Positions 15,516 through 24,727 are shown, counted from the stretch's first letter. The stretch is DNA of 38,322 nt from an uncultured Nitrospirota bacterium (GCA_913051775.1 CAJXCL010000016.1:1-38322), one strand, 5' to 3'. Program-made: numbers and translations. Notes: a model not told the origin generated them from the letters alone.

Positions 15516-15597
15516 GAATATTTTTGGCTGTGGCCCTGCCGCTCTGTGTTAATCTGTGAGTAAAAAAATATAACCCGCTGAAGTGGTTAACTTCCCT

Positions 15598-16611
15598 ATG
15601 AAAAACCGGTTAATTAATATAAAAGAAGAGGCGTTAAATGCCTTATCATCTGTTACGGATGAAAAAGAGTTAAACGATCTACGGGTAAAGTATTTAGGAA
15701 AAAAAGGGGTTATTACCCTCTCTCTTAAAAGAGTTGGTTCCCTCTCTTCTGAAGAAAGACCGGAGTTTGGTAGGCAGGTTAACGAAGTAAAAAAAATTTT
15801 GGAAGAGGGTATTAAGGCGAAAAAGGATGAACTAAAGAAAAAAGCGTCTTTAGATGAGAAGAAAGATTTCTTCGACCCTACCCTGCCAGGAGAAAGACCG
15901 GCAAGGGGTACTCTCCACCCTATTACTCAGGTAATGGACGAGGTTATCAGCATTTTTACATTTATGGGTTTTGAGGTTGCTGAAGGCCCGGAAATAGAAT
16001 CGGATTACTATAACTTTGAAGCGTTAAATATTCCTAAAGATCATCCTGCCAGAGATATGCAGGATACTTTTTATATAACGGATGATATTGTACTGAGAAC
16101 CCACACATCACCTGTTCAGATACGAACAATGGAAAAAGAATCACCTCCTGTAAGGATTATTGCCCCGGGCAAGGTCTATCGGTGCGATTCCGATATTTCC
16201 CATACTCCGATGTTTCACCAGGTCGAAGGGCTTTTTGTGGATGAAGGAGTGTCTTTTGCTCATTTAAAAGGCATTCTAAAAATTTTTGTGCATGAGGTGT
16301 TTGGAAGGGATACTGCTTTGCGATTTAGGCCTTCTTTTTTTCCCTTTACGGAACCGAGCGCAGAGGTTGATGTGCAGTGCGTTATATGCAAAGGTAAAGG
16401 GTGCAGGCTCTGCTCAAATAGCGGCTGGCTGGAAATTTTAGGCGCAGGCATGGTTGATCCTGAAGTCTTTAAATCCGTTAATTATGATTCGGAGAAATGG
16501 ACGGGGTTTGCCTTTGGAATGGGGATAGAAAGAATTGCCATGCTAAAATACGGTATTGACGATATCCGCCTCTTCTTTGAAAACGACCTCCGCTTTTTAA
16601 AGCAATTTTAA
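15598..16611 (+). CDS. pheS: Phenylalanyl-tRNA synthetase alpha subunit
   Basis: The alpha subunit carries the class II active site for charging tRNA-Phe. The 337-residue protein has an N-terminal coiled coil (residues 1-85), [20 protein letters not shown], the motif 2 region [10 protein letters not shown] with [20 protein letters not shown], and motif 3 [20 protein letters not shown]. The start is the ATG at 15598; an upstream GTG at 15583 would only add five residues. The beta subunit gene pheT, usually next, is not here; folK follows after 37 bp. The missing partner should be elsewhere in the genome. Confidence 0.95.
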   Translation: MKNRLINIKEEALNALSSVTDEKELNDLRVKYLGKKGVITLSLKRVGSLSSEERPEFGRQVNEVKKILEEGIKAKKDELKKKASLDEKKDFFDPTLPGERPARGTLHPITQVMDEVISIFTFMGFEVAEGPEIESDYYNFEALNIPKDHPARDMQDTFYITDDIVLRTHTSPVQIRTMEKESPPVRIIAPGKVYRCDSDISHTPMFHQVEGLFVDEGVSFAHLKGILKIFVHEVFGRDTALRFRPSFFPFTEPSAEVDVQCVICKGKGCRLCSNSGWLEILGAGMVDPEVFKSVNYDSEKWTGFAFGMGIERIAMLKYGIDDIRLFFENDLRFLKQF

Positions 16612-16648
16612 CTAATCTCGAAAACGCAAAGATTGCAGAGAAAGGTGT

Positions 16649-17149
16649 ATGTACTGTTACAATAATGTTTTCATCGGCATTGGATCAAACCTGGGTAACG
16701 CAAAAGAAAATTGTTTGCAGGGTATTAACAAATTAAAAGAATCAAATAAAATTGAGATAATTAATTGTTCTTCTTTTTATAAAACAGAACCTGTTGGAGG
16801 GCCAGAACAAGATTGGTTTATTAATTGTGTAGTAGAAGCGGAGACCTCACTTTTACCGGAAAATCTTCTATTTCACTTGAAGGATATGGAGACTAAAATG
16901 GGACGGGTTCAGTCGGTTAAGAGGGGGCCAAGAGTGATTGATTATGATATTCTTTTTTTTGATAATAAAATAATTGATACATCTCATTTAAAGATTCCTC
17001 ACCCCTTAAATCATGAGCGGCGGTTTGTTTTGGAGCCGATGGGTGAGATTGCGCCTGACCTGGTTCATCCTGTATTAAAGAAAAGTATTAATGAACTGAA
17101 AAAAAGTAGATTATGTGAAAATCAGAGAGTAGAACTTTATAACAAATAA
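16649..17149 (+). CDS. folK: 2-amino-4-hydroxy-6-hydroxymethyldihydropteridine pyrophosphokinase
   Basis: FolK transfers pyrophosphate from ATP to the pterin in folate synthesis. The 166-residue protein shows FIGIGSNLGNAKENC, YKTEPVGGPEQDWFINCVVE and the ATP/magnesium motif RGPRVIDYDILFFD, then LKIPHPLNHERRFVLEPM. AAAGGTG precedes the ATG at 16649. The next enzyme's partner gene folP is on the other strand at 23107-23934. Deoxynucleoside kinase and panB follow closely, giving a small vitamin and nucleotide operon. Confidence 0.95.
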   Translation: MYCYNNVFIGIGSNLGNAKENCLQGINKLKESNKIEIINCSSFYKTEPVGGPEQDWFINCVVEAETSLLPENLLFHLKDMETKMGRVQSVKRGPRVIDYDILFFDNKIIDTSHLKIPHPLNHERRFVLEPMGEIAPDLVHPVLKKSINELKKSRLCENQRVELYNK

Positions 17150-17155
17150 TAAAAT

Positions 17156-17797
17156 ATGATCGATAATAGATATATAGCTATTGAAGGACCTATTGGCGTT
17201 GGTAAAACGAGCCTATCCGAAAAACTGAGTGAATGTTTTAACGCTGAACTGATTTTGGAAAAATCAAATAATAACCCGTTTCTAAAAAATTTTTACCTGG
17301 ATAAAGATAGATATAGTTTTCAAACACAAACGTTTTTTCTATTAAACCGATACTCACAACTACTTGAATTAGCCCAACGCAGTTTGTTTCACAATGGGAC
17401 TATTTGTGATTATGTTTTTCAAAAAGACATGTTGTTCGCGTCCTTGAATTTAAATAAAGATGAATTTTCTTTGTACGAAAATTTTTATGACCTGTTAAAA
17501 CCAAAAATTCCAGCACCGGATCTAGTAATTTTTCTTCAATCAGGAACAGATGTCTTAATGAACAGAATTCGTAAGAGAAGCAGAGATTTTGAAAAAAACA
17601 TTACCTTTGACTATTTAGAACAAGTAAATAGAGCATACAATAATTTTTTTTTCCACTATTTGGAATCACCTCTGCTTGTCATTAATACTGCTGATATTGA
17701 CTTTGTCGAAAACAAAAAAGCGCTTGATGACTTAGTCCAGAAAATTTACCATCATCGGTCGGGAATACAGTACTATGTGCCTTTAAGAGCCAAATAA
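17156..17797 (+). CDS. Deoxynucleoside kinase (dGK/dAK type)
   Basis: A 213-residue kinase with the P-loop IEGPIGVGKTSL at residues 9-20. The CDYVFQKDMLFA segment corresponds to the substrate-site ERS/DRS region, and an arginine-rich lid RIRKRSRDFE lies near 140. This fits the bacterial deoxyguanosine/deoxyadenosine kinase group, which phosphorylates salvaged deoxynucleosides. The exact base preference cannot be read from sequence alone. It starts 6 bp after folK, and its TAA overlaps the panB ATG by one base, so translation is probably coupled. Confidence 0.88.
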   Translation: MIDNRYIAIEGPIGVGKTSLSEKLSECFNAELILEKSNNNPFLKNFYLDKDRYSFQTQTFFLLNRYSQLLELAQRSLFHNGTICDYVFQKDMLFASLNLNKDEFSLYENFYDLLKPKIPAPDLVIFLQSGTDVLMNRIRKRSRDFEKNITFDYLEQVNRAYNNFFFHYLESPLLVINTADIDFVENKKALDDLVQKIYHHRSGIQYYVPLRAK

Positions 17798-18621
17798 TGA
17801 TTACAGTTAAGGATATTTTACAGAAGAAGAGAGAAAAGAAGAAAATCACGGCTTTAACAGCGTATGATTACCCCTTTGCAAAGATTTTAGATGAAGCGGG
17901 CATCGATATCATCCTGGTTGGCGATTCATTAGGGAACGTTATTCTGGGGTATGAAAATACATTGCCTGTTTCAATGGATGAAATGATACATCACGCGAAA
18001 GCCGTCAGCAAAGCCGCGAAGAACGCGTTGTTAATCGGAGATATGCCTTTTATGTCTTACCAGGCTTCACAGAACCGCTGCATGGAAAACGCCGGCAGGT
18101 TTATTAAAGAAGCGGGCGTTAAAGCTGTTAAACTTGAAGGAGGAAAGAGTGTTGCGGAAAAGATAGAAACCCTGAATGGTGTGGGAATACCTGTTATGGG
18201 CCACGTAGGACTCACGCCTCAATCTATCCATAAATTTGGCGGCTACAAAGTTCAGGGCAAGGACAAAATATCTGTGGAGCAAATCCTGAAAGATGCAGAA
18301 GCTATAGAAAAAGCAGGAGCGTTTAGCATTGTTCTGGAAGGAATTCCATATACCCTGGCTAAAAAAATTACAGAAGCTCTTTCAATCCCAACAATCGGTA
18401 TCGGTGCCGGACCGTACTGCGACGGGCAGATTCTGGTTACCCATGATCTGTTGGGCATGTCAGGAGAATTCAAGCCAAAATTTGTCAGACGCTATGCTGA
18501 AACAGGAAAAGATATTCTAAAAGCAGTAACAGAATATAAAGATGATGTTCAGCATGGAAGTTTCCCTTCTATAGAAGAAAGTTATAAAAAAACAGTAGGC
18601 CATTTGAAAGTTTTAAAATAA
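17797..18621 (+). CDS. panB: 3-methyl-2-oxobutanoate hydroxymethyltransferase
   Basis: PanB makes ketopantoate, the first committed step of pantothenate and coenzyme A synthesis, using methylene-tetrahydrofolate. This suits its place after folK. The 274-residue protein shows LVGDSLGNVILGYENTLPV with the metal-binding Asp, the IGDMPFMSYQ segment, VKLEGG, VMGHVGLTPQS and IGIGAGPYCDGQILVTHD. The start overlaps the kinase stop. Dispersed element copy 2 follows after about 45 bp. Confidence 0.96.
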   Translation: MITVKDILQKKREKKKITALTAYDYPFAKILDEAGIDIILVGDSLGNVILGYENTLPVSMDEMIHHAKAVSKAAKNALLIGDMPFMSYQASQNRCMENAGRFIKEAGVKAVKLEGGKSVAEKIETLNGVGIPVMGHVGLTPQSIHKFGGYKVQGKDKISVEQILKDAEAIEKAGAFSIVLEGIPYTLAKKITEALSIPTIGIGAGPYCDGQILVTHDLLGMSGEFKPKFVRRYAETGKDILKAVTEYKDDVQHGSFPSIEESYKKTVGHLKVLK

Positions 18622-18665
18622 AATAAATAAATAACCACGAAGGACACGAAAATCACGAAACAGCT

Positions 18666-18900
18666 GGGAGCCGCAACCACAATTAGGTAAGAAAAACCGA
18701 ATTGGACGGTTTCCTAAGGAAATCTGCCCGAAAGGTTGAGGCCATGGATGGCAGAGCTAATCTCAGCTTTGCCGATAATCAAAAAGGGCTACCGTCCCAA
18801 TCTCCTAACAAAAACGTTGCTAAGCCTTGCATAAGCCGCTCGAAAAATCACAACTAAACAGCGCCTTAAAAAACAACGTTTCGCAGATTAGTAGTACGAA
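18666..18900 (+). ncRNA. Dispersed structured element, copy 2
   Basis: It aligns with 4177-4404 over its length. Shared parts are GGGAGCCGCAACCAC, GAAAAACCGAATTGGACGGT, TTCC-AAGGAAA, GGTTGAGGCCATGGATGGCAG, CTCAGCTTTGCCGAT, AAAGGGCTACC and CTAACAAAAACGTTGCTAA, with a matching distal AACAACGTTTCGCAGATTAGTA. Stem AAACGTTG (18812-18819) pairs with CAACGTTT (18874-18881) and differs from copy 1 by a compensating pair change. The segment between the two strands of that stem is diverged. It occupies the space between panB and hsp20. Confidence 0.55.
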
Positions 18901-19003
18901 GGAATTCATTTTTTAATATTTTTTTTTGTGCCTTTGTGGCTAAGCATTAGTGGTTACAACTTCGCCTCATTATGCATTCGCAACAAAAATTTTTCCCTGA
19001 ACC

Positions 19004-19032
19004 TTGACAACTTTATTTGACGATTTTATATA
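19004..19032 (+). promoter_or_regulatory. Promoter of hsp20
   Basis: TTGACA at 19004-19009, a 17-base spacer and TATATA at 19027-19032 form a near-consensus sigma-70 promoter. It gives a 5' leader of about 85 nt before hsp20. No CIRCE inverted repeat is seen. Confidence 0.65.
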
Positions 19033-19126
19033 AGAAGTGAAAGACATATGTCGCCTCGATCGGGCTTGTTAGCATTCGGATGCACATTAACATTACATAA
19101 AAAATTTTTTAAAAGGAGGATGCAAA

Positions 19127-19576
19127 ATGTTTTTAACAAAATACAGACCCTTGGAAGACAATCTCTGCACCTGGAAGCCATTTTTAACAGACGAATTCGA
19201 TAATTTTGGAGAACGGTTTTTTTTCAATGCAGCCGGAACAGACGGTTTTTCTTCACCGAATATAGACCTGTATGACGATAAAGAAGATCTTGTATTCAAA
19301 GCGGAGATACCCGGAGCAAATGAAAAGGATATTGATGTTTCTCTTGAGGATGGAATCCTCTCAATAAGAGGAGAGAGAAAATTAGAGAATGAAGATAAGA
19401 AGGATAATTACTACAGGATCGAGAGAAGCTATGGGTCATTTTCAAGATCATTCAGGCTTCCGGTGAAAGTAAAAACTAACGACGCAAAAGCAAGCTACAA
19501 AGACGGAATCCTCGAAATAAGGATTCCCAAAGAAGAAAAAGCAAAACCGAAAAAGATTAAGATAAACGTTAATTAA
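19127..19576 (+). CDS. Small heat-shock protein, Hsp20/alpha-crystallin family
   Basis: A 149-residue ATP-independent chaperone that holds unfolding proteins. The alpha-crystallin domain runs from about residue 44 to 138: PNIDLYDDKEDLVFKAEIPG, DVSLEDGILSIRGERK, YYRIERSYGSFSRSFRLP and the A-x-x-x-n-G-I-L motif ASYKDGILEIRIPKEE. The tail ends KPKKIKINVN, with the I-x-I-like motif used in oligomer assembly. AAAGGAGG lies 7 bases before the ATG. It is transcribed alone, from a good promoter to a strong terminator. The large stress protein gene converges on the same terminator. Confidence 0.93.
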   Translation: MFLTKYRPLEDNLCTWKPFLTDEFDNFGERFFFNAAGTDGFSSPNIDLYDDKEDLVFKAEIPGANEKDIDVSLEDGILSIRGERKLENEDKKDNYYRIERSYGSFSRSFRLPVKVKTNDAKASYKDGILEIRIPKEEKAKPKKIKINVN

Positions 19577-19577
19577 A

Positions 19578-19612
19578 AAAAGAGGCGGCCTTTTAAAGGC
19601 TGCCTCTTTTTG
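19578..19612. terminator. Terminator shared by hsp20 and the stress protein gene
   Basis: AAAGAGGC-G-GCCTTT pairs with AAAGGC-T-GCCTCTTT, a stem of about 13 pairs with one G-T mismatch position. It is followed by a T-rich run on the plus strand and preceded by an A-run, so it can work in both directions. Confidence 0.85.
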
Positions 19613-19624
19613 TTTCTTCAGTCT

Positions 19625-21946
19625 TTAATCTTTCTGAAATTCAGAATGGAATTCCATGGAGTGACTCCATTTGGTCCTTACAGATGAAAGAATTTCTTGA
19701 GTAACCGTTTTCTCTCCCTTTCTCTTTGCTTCGTTCTCCACTTCTTTTATTACCATGCCGCGTACAAAGGGAGGTATTTTTTCAATTTTTTCTTTAGCTT
19801 CCTTATTCCAGGCTAATTCTTTTACTATCTTTTTCGAGCCTTCTCCCCAGTATTGATATTTCTGCTCTATGAGTTCTTCAGTAACCTGCGGAGAACCGCT
19901 TTTTCTTACAAAGGCCTCGATTCTCCATTTTGTCATATCTCTCATAAATCCTTCCGGAATATTTTGAAGACGTTTTTGGGCTTCCTCTGTCCACTCTAAA
20001 ATTTTTCCACTTGCAGGCGTCACAAACTCTTTTTTATCTTCCACTAATTTGAATTTTTCTTTTGCGGCCCTGCAAACTGGACACTCATCCGGCGCATAAC
20101 CTTTAGCTGTATATCCGCAGATATCGCAGTAATAGTAATTAATACTTTCATCAACCTGAAAATCTATTTTTTTTGGAGCTTCACTTTCTTCTTTTTGTGG
20201 AGCGGCTTGGCCCATCATAGATGACATCATATCTTTAGCGCCGGATATTCCATTTTCCGCGACTTCCAGTGTTATTTCGGAAACGCCTGATTTTTCTGCA
20301 AATTGTTCTACCCTGCTTTTTGTCATGTTTCTCATAAACCCTTGCGGCACTCTTTCCAATCTTGCTTTTGCTTCTTCATTCCACTGAAAAGATTTTTTAG
20401 AACCTGCATCCTTCTGGTTAGCACCCATACCACCTGACATTTTTGAGATCATATCTGCCATACCGCCCATCTTTTTTTTGCCTTCATCGAGGTTCTGGGA
20501 GACAATCTCTTTTGTGACAAAATCTACTCCTTTTGAGCGGGCGTATTTTTCTATTCGGAGTTTTACATTGTCCCGCATAAATCCTGTCGGCACCTCTTCA
20601 AGACGTTTTAATGCTTTTTCTTCCCATGTAATTTTTTTACCGTCAAAAGCAGTCATTTCTTCTCCCTCTTTTTTTTCAGAGGCTGCAATGGCTTTTTCTT
20701 TATTCTCGATTTTTTTCTTAATCGCTTCTTTTGTGATAATTCCCATTGCTTTTCTGGCGGATTCAGGTAGCAGCTGCTCCGTTGCCAGACTTACTACTTT
20801 ATCAGTAATAACAGTATGTCCTTCCTCCGTGGCATACCTTAAAATGGCCATTTTTGCCATTCCCCTGGCAAAAGTAGGTACTCTTTCCATTCTCTTTTCA
20901 GCCTCTTTTGTCCACACGATATTAACTTTCGCAGTTTCTTCGAGTGGTGGAGTAAATTTTCTGGATGAAACCAATAAGTTGCAGTTTACTTTCCTGAGAA
21001 TATTTTCCGTATTACTGCCGATATCCATGCCATCATCACTGTGAATTCCAATTTTCCCCATTACCAACAACCAGGGATTTTCTTCTTTTACATACTGGAG
21101 TATTTTTTCAAACGCTTTGCCATCCAGCAATTTTGTTTCTATCGGCACTTTCTTTTTTTCCGCTACCTTTTTTGAAATATCAAGGTATGCTTGATAGATT
21201 TTTGCAAGTCCGCTGTCGATAATATCCTCATGCAGTTTTTCTTGTTCTTTAAACTTGAAGACTTTTCCAGCCTCATGAGACAACACTCCGGCAATACTGT
21301 TAAATGCCACGTAATGAAAATAGGGATCAAATGCGGATATTACCGCTATTTTTTTATTGAAATATTTGCCTAACTCCATAGCTGTCAGTAATCCACCGAA
21401 AGATTGCGGGCTTCCATCCACAGCGACTACAATGTTGCCGCCGTTCATAGGAGAGGTATCTTTAATAACGAGGGTATCCACATTCACCCTTCTCGTTACT
21501 CTTTCGCAAACGCTTCCAATAAGACTTTCTTTTACGCTGCCTAATCCCAGTGCGCCAATTATCACAAGATCATGTTTGTTTTTTTCCACATCTTTAACAA
21601 TTTCCTTATAGTTTTTTCCTTCCAGAGACCGTTTTTCAAAATTCATCATCTTGGCCTGAACGCATTTTTCCTCAAATACATCAAGGTATGAATCAGTGAT
21701 GATTTCCAGGCCTTTAGTTATCAGGGTATCATGAACATCTCTCTGTTTTTCCAGTTCTTGCTCTTCTAAATATTTTTGTGGTAGACCGCTTTCCATCTGG
21801 CGGAAACGTATGTCATGGAGGCGTGCCGCGTAAACATGATTACCCGTCAGCTTTGCCCCCATTTGCTGGGAAATTTTAATACCTGTGTCTATCCCCATGT
21901 TTGAACAATCTGAATTATCTACTGGAACAAGAATATTTTTATACAT
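19625..21946 (-). CDS. Double universal-stress domain protein with five PCP_red-type domains and a rubredoxin-like domain
   Basis: A 773-residue cytoplasmic protein. Two UspA domains come first (1-162 and 170-327). Each keeps the ATP-binding pattern G-x2-G-x9-G-S, as Gly131/134/144-Ser145 and Gly297/300/310-Ser311. Then come five repeats of about 47 residues like the PCP_red domain of light-independent protochlorophyllide reductase: 343-390, 439-486, 519-566, 649-697 and 710-757. Their core is W-x-x-x-A-x-x-R/K-x-x-x-V/I-P, then GFMRD or FVRGM, then a helix. Between repeats three and four lies CDIC-x11-CPVC (607-625), a rubredoxin-like iron site. A stress-responsive redox or metal scaffold is the likely idea, but no function is known to me for this combination. 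Confidence 0.85.
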   Translation of the reverse strand: MYKNILVPVDNSDCSNMGIDTGIKISQQMGAKLTGNHVYAARLHDIRFRQMESGLPQKYLEEQELEKQRDVHDTLITKGLEIITDSYLDVFEEKCVQAKMMNFEKRSLEGKNYKEIVKDVEKNKHDLVIIGALGLGSVKESLIGSVCERVTRRVNVDTLVIKDTSPMNGGNIVVAVDGSPQSFGGLLTAMELGKYFNKKIAVISAFDPYFHYVAFNSIAGVLSHEAGKVFKFKEQEKLHEDIIDSGLAKIYQAYLDISKKVAEKKKVPIETKLLDGKAFEKILQYVKEENPWLLVMGKIGIHSDDGMDIGSNTENILRKVNCNLLVSSRKFTPPLEETAKVNIVWTKEAEKRMERVPTFARGMAKMAILRYATEEGHTVITDKVVSLATEQLLPESARKAMGIITKEAIKKKIENKEKAIAASEKKEGEEMTAFDGKKITWEEKALKRLEEVPTGFMRDNVKLRIEKYARSKGVDFVTKEIVSQNLDEGKKKMGGMADMISKMSGGMGANQKDAGSKKSFQWNEEAKARLERVPQGFMRNMTKSRVEQFAEKSGVSEITLEVAENGISGAKDMMSSMMGQAAPQKEESEAPKKIDFQVDESINYYYCDICGYTAKGYAPDECPVCRAAKEKFKLVEDKKEFVTPASGKILEWTEEAQKRLQNIPEGFMRDMTKWRIEAFVRKSGSPQVTEELIEQKYQYWGEGSKKIVKELAWNKEAKEKIEKIPPFVRGMVIKEVENEAKRKGEKTVTQEILSSVRTKWSHSMEFHSEFQKD

Positions 21947-22001
21947 AGAAAAATCCTCCTAGTAAATGTTGTGGCAAAGCCGCAAACGAAGATGAATTAC
22001 A

Positions 22002-22041
22002 CCCTCCTAGTCCACTCTGAGAAGTGAAAATTAGAGGAGGG
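22002..22041 (-). promoter_or_regulatory. Leader hairpin before the stress protein gene
   Basis: CCCTCCT pairs with AGGAGGG, and inside lies CACT/AGTG, so the minus-strand leader can fold into a nested hairpin about 55 nt before the start codon. One strand includes AGGAGG-like sequence. It is the only notable signal in the 336-bp gap to pdxJ. Confidence 0.4.
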
Positions 22042-22282
22042 CGTAAAAAAATCCGTCAAAAGTAGATTTTATGTGGCAATAATATCAAGCTACTTTGAAT
22101 CCCGTAAAAAGTCAATTAGTTATTTCTTCAGAAGAAGTCGGTTCCTGTGATGCTGATTTTTGGTTTTCCATTTTATAATCTTATACCATAAAAACTTTTT
22201 TTTTACAGAGCCAAGCTCAGCTTTAAGGAAATTTTTTAGTTATTACTCCACGGCGGAAGCTCGGGTTACGGCCCTTACCGCT

Positions 22283-23005
22283 TTATGCTCTCTGATTGAT
22301 TGCTTCTATCATTTCTTTTACCGCTTTGTCCAATCCTACCATGACTGCCCTGGCAACTATATTATGTCCGATATTAAATTCCTCAATCGCCTGTATGGAT
22401 GCTATTTTAGCAACATTTTTATAAGTTAGGCCATGGCCGGCATTAACGTTCAACCCAAGTTTTACAGCAGCATCTACCGCGTCCTGAATTTTTTTAAATT
22501 CCTTTGCAATTTCAGAATCTGTTTTTAGTTCAGAATATTTTCCGGTATTAATCTCTATTGCGTCACCGCCAATTGTTTTAGAACATTCCACCTGCGCGAG
22601 TTCCGGATCAATAAACAGGCTTACAGGAATTTTTTGATCGTGAAATTTTCGGATAACATTTTTTAACTGATTTTTGTGTTTTATTACGTCAAGCCCTCCT
22701 TCAGTAGTAATCTCTTCTCTTTTTTCAGGCACCAGGGAAACTTTATCAGGTTTGGTGTCCAAAGCTATTAGAACCATTTCTTTGGTAGCCGCCATTTCAA
22801 GGTTCAGCCTGGTTTTAACCATTTGACGCATTAGTTTCAAATCCCTGTCCTGGATATGCCTTCTGTCTTCTCTAAGATGAATAGTAATGCCGTCTGCGCC
22901 GGCCAGTTCTACCAGTACTGCAGCAGCTACAGGATCGGGTACATTAGTCTTCCTTGCTTCTCTAATTGTCGCCACATGATCTACATTTACTGACAATTCA
23001 GCCAT
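22283..23005 (-). CDS. pdxJ: Pyridoxine 5'-phosphate synthase
   Basis: PdxJ closes the ring of vitamin B6 from 1-deoxyxylulose 5-phosphate and aminoacetone 3-phosphate. The 240-residue protein shows LSVNVDHVATIREARKTNVP, GITIHLREDRRHIQDRDL, LVPEKREEITTEGGLDV and NAGHGLTYKNVA, all family marks with the catalytic Glu and His. It lies about 100 bp downstream of folP on the same strand and is probably cotranscribed with it. Its 5'-spacer is short and has no special signal. Confidence 0.96.
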   Translation of the reverse strand: MAELSVNVDHVATIREARKTNVPDPVAAAVLVELAGADGITIHLREDRRHIQDRDLKLMRQMVKTRLNLEMAATKEMVLIALDTKPDKVSLVPEKREEITTEGGLDVIKHKNQLKNVIRKFHDQKIPVSLFIDPELAQVECSKTIGGDAIEINTGKYSELKTDSEIAKEFKKIQDAVDAAVKLGLNVNAGHGLTYKNVAKIASIQAIEEFNIGHNIVARAVMVGLDKAVKEMIEAINQRA

Positions 23006-23106
23006 ACACGTCTCTCTATTTTAGACAAGGTGAACGTAATTAACCGGATATTTTAAGTGCAATGATTTTGTCATTGCACACTATCCTGCATATCCTGTCT
23101 AAGTTT

Positions 23107-23934
23107 TTAATGAATAATGGCGTCTGCTACAGCGAGGGCTCTTTTGGTTTCCTTAACATCATGGGTTCTCAATATTTGAGCCCCGTTTAGAATACCAAAT
23201 ACAGAAGCCGCGATGGATCCTTCTAGACGCTCTTCAACGGGAAGGTCTAATATTTTTCCAATAAACGATTTTCTCGAAAGACCGAGTAAAATTGGTTTTT
23301 TAAGTTTTTGCAACTGTTTGAGTTTTTTTAAAATAGTAATATTATGGGAAAATTTTTTTCCAAAACCAATACCCGGGTCAACAATAATACTGCTTTCTTT
23401 TATGCCGGAAGAAACCGCCTGTTTAATGCCCCTCTTAAGATATGCTGTGATTTCTCTCATAAGGGATTTATAAGACGGGTTTTTCTGCATAGTTTTAGGT
23501 TTCCCGGAAATATGCATGATAATCACAGCGGCTTTTGCCGAAGCTATGGTTTTAGCCATATTAGGGTTAAACCTTAATCCGCTAATATCATTAATTATGC
23601 TTACGCCTTCCTCCAGAACAGCCCTGGCGACAGCTGATTTGTATGTATCCACAGATACAGGAATATCAAATTTTTTAATTAGCCCATTAATTACAGGTAA
23701 GATTCTTTTTAATTCTTCCTCTTCTGAAACAGGATTAGACCCCGGGCGGGAAGATTCCCCTCCTATATCCAGAATATCGGCACCCTCTCGGATCATTTTA
23801 TCCGCTCTTTTTAAGGCAGTATTGACCGAGATTACTCTACTCTCCTTATAAAAAGAATCGGGAGTGATATTTAGAATTCCCATTATATGGGTTCTTTTTT
23901 TAAGATTCAAACGATATTGTCTGCAAAGAAACAT
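23107..23934 (-). CDS. folP: Dihydropteroate synthase
   Basis: FolP joins the pterin pyrophosphate made by FolK to 4-aminobenzoate. The 275-residue protein has MGILNITPDSFYKES, ILDIGGESSRPGS, the VSVDTYKSAVA and INDISGL strands, VDPGIGFGKKF and ILLGLSRKSFIG, ending RTHDVKETKRAL. These carry the substrate residues Asn, Asp, Lys and Arg. The Met at residue 18 is an alternative start but would cut the first strand. It is read towards pdxJ. Confidence 0.95.
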   Translation of the reverse strand: MFLCRQYRLNLKKRTHIMGILNITPDSFYKESRVISVNTALKRADKMIREGADILDIGGESSRPGSNPVSEEEELKRILPVINGLIKKFDIPVSVDTYKSAVARAVLEEGVSIINDISGLRFNPNMAKTIASAKAAVIIMHISGKPKTMQKNPSYKSLMREITAYLKRGIKQAVSSGIKESSIIVDPGIGFGKKFSHNITILKKLKQLQKLKKPILLGLSRKSFIGKILDLPVEERLEGSIAASVFGILNGAQILRTHDVKETKRALAVADAIIH

Positions 23935-23980
23935 TTCCTTATTGTGCGAATGTTTTCTGTTAGTTTGAAGGATACAACAT

Positions 23981-24031
23981 ATACTCTTTAGGCTGAAGAT
24001 TTCCAGTAGTCTGCCACAGAGAGCTTCAAAT
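23981..24031 (+). repeat. REP-like palindrome, right half (copy c)
   Basis: ACTCTTTAGGCTGAAGATTT, then CCAGTAGTCTGCCACAG and AGAGCTTCAAATT match the hairpin half of the repeat at 15429-15515. It lies between folP and the TPR gene. Confidence 0.5.
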
Positions 24032-24048
24032 TACGAGGCGTAGAAAAG

Positions 24049-24636
24049 CTAAAGGTTTTTCTTTAGTTGGTCATAGAGATTAAATTCTTTTTCCGCTTTG
24101 CTTTTCATGTTTTTTGCCTCATAAGCTTTACCGAGCAAATGATGATGATGGGCATCGAAAGGAAACACTTCCACTGCCCTTTCAAGGTAAATAATGGCCT
24201 CATCATAGCGTTTCTGCAAAAAAAAAACTTCCCCAAGGTTTGCTTTAGCTATCTCTAAATCGGGGAAATTCTTAATAGCCTTTTTCAAATACAATTCTGC
24301 CTGGGGATAGTTTCCCTTGTGTTTATATGCCTTGCCGATATTATTAAGTAATATTGGAAAATTGGGGTTGATCTTTAGAGCATTCTGAAAAGAAGTAATT
24401 GCCCCGTCGTATTTTCCCTGGCTCAAAAGAATCATTCCAAAATTATTGTGGGCGTACATATTGTCAGGTTCTTTTTTTATAATTTCAAGAATGATTAACC
24501 GCGCCTTTTCATGCTCACCTTTAATGCTCAATTGTATAGCCCGGTTCATTAAGGCAGACGTTTCTCCAGCATGTGCGATTGAGGACAAAAAAATCATATA
24601 AAAAGAAATCAAAAATCCTGAAGTAAACTTTTTCAT
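24049..24636 (-). CDS. Exported TPR-repeat protein
   Basis: A 195-residue protein with an N-terminal signal peptide (MKKFTSGFLISFYMIFLSSI, then AHA as the likely cleavage site). It has about four tetratricopeptide repeats, for example NMYAHNNFGMILLSQGKYDG, NPNFPILLNNIGKAYKHKGN, LEIAKANLGEVFFLQKRYDE and FDAHHHHLLGKAYEAKNMKS. TPR proteins bind partner proteins; here this should happen in the periplasm. No partner is evident from the neighbours. The two halves of a REP-like repeat lie on either side of the gene. Confidence 0.85.
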   Translation of the reverse strand: MKKFTSGFLISFYMIFLSSIAHAGETSALMNRAIQLSIKGEHEKARLIILEIIKKEPDNMYAHNNFGMILLSQGKYDGAITSFQNALKINPNFPILLNNIGKAYKHKGNYPQAELYLKKAIKNFPDLEIAKANLGEVFFLQKRYDEAIIYLERAVEVFPFDAHHHHLLGKAYEAKNMKSKAEKEFNLYDQLKKNL

Positions 24637-24660
24637 CGTATTGTGTTCCCTGTTTCTAAA

Positions 24661-24682
24661 TTGAAAGTGTTTAGCGAGCGTA
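24661..24682 (+). repeat. REP-like palindrome, left half (copy d)
   Basis: TTGAAAGTGTTTAGCGAGCG matches the first 20 bases of the repeat at 15429-15515. The right half is on the other side of the TPR gene, in the opposite order to copy b. Confidence 0.5.
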
Positions 24683-24727
24683 TTTCTTATGTAGTCAAGG
24701 ATGGATTTAACCCCTTTTCTCTTTTGT

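Noticed and set aside
20478-21044. 188-codon plus-strand open frame opposite the stress protein
   Set aside because: It is the antisense shadow of a clearly real gene with conserved domains; its Ser/Phe/Ile-rich content is typical of such shadows.
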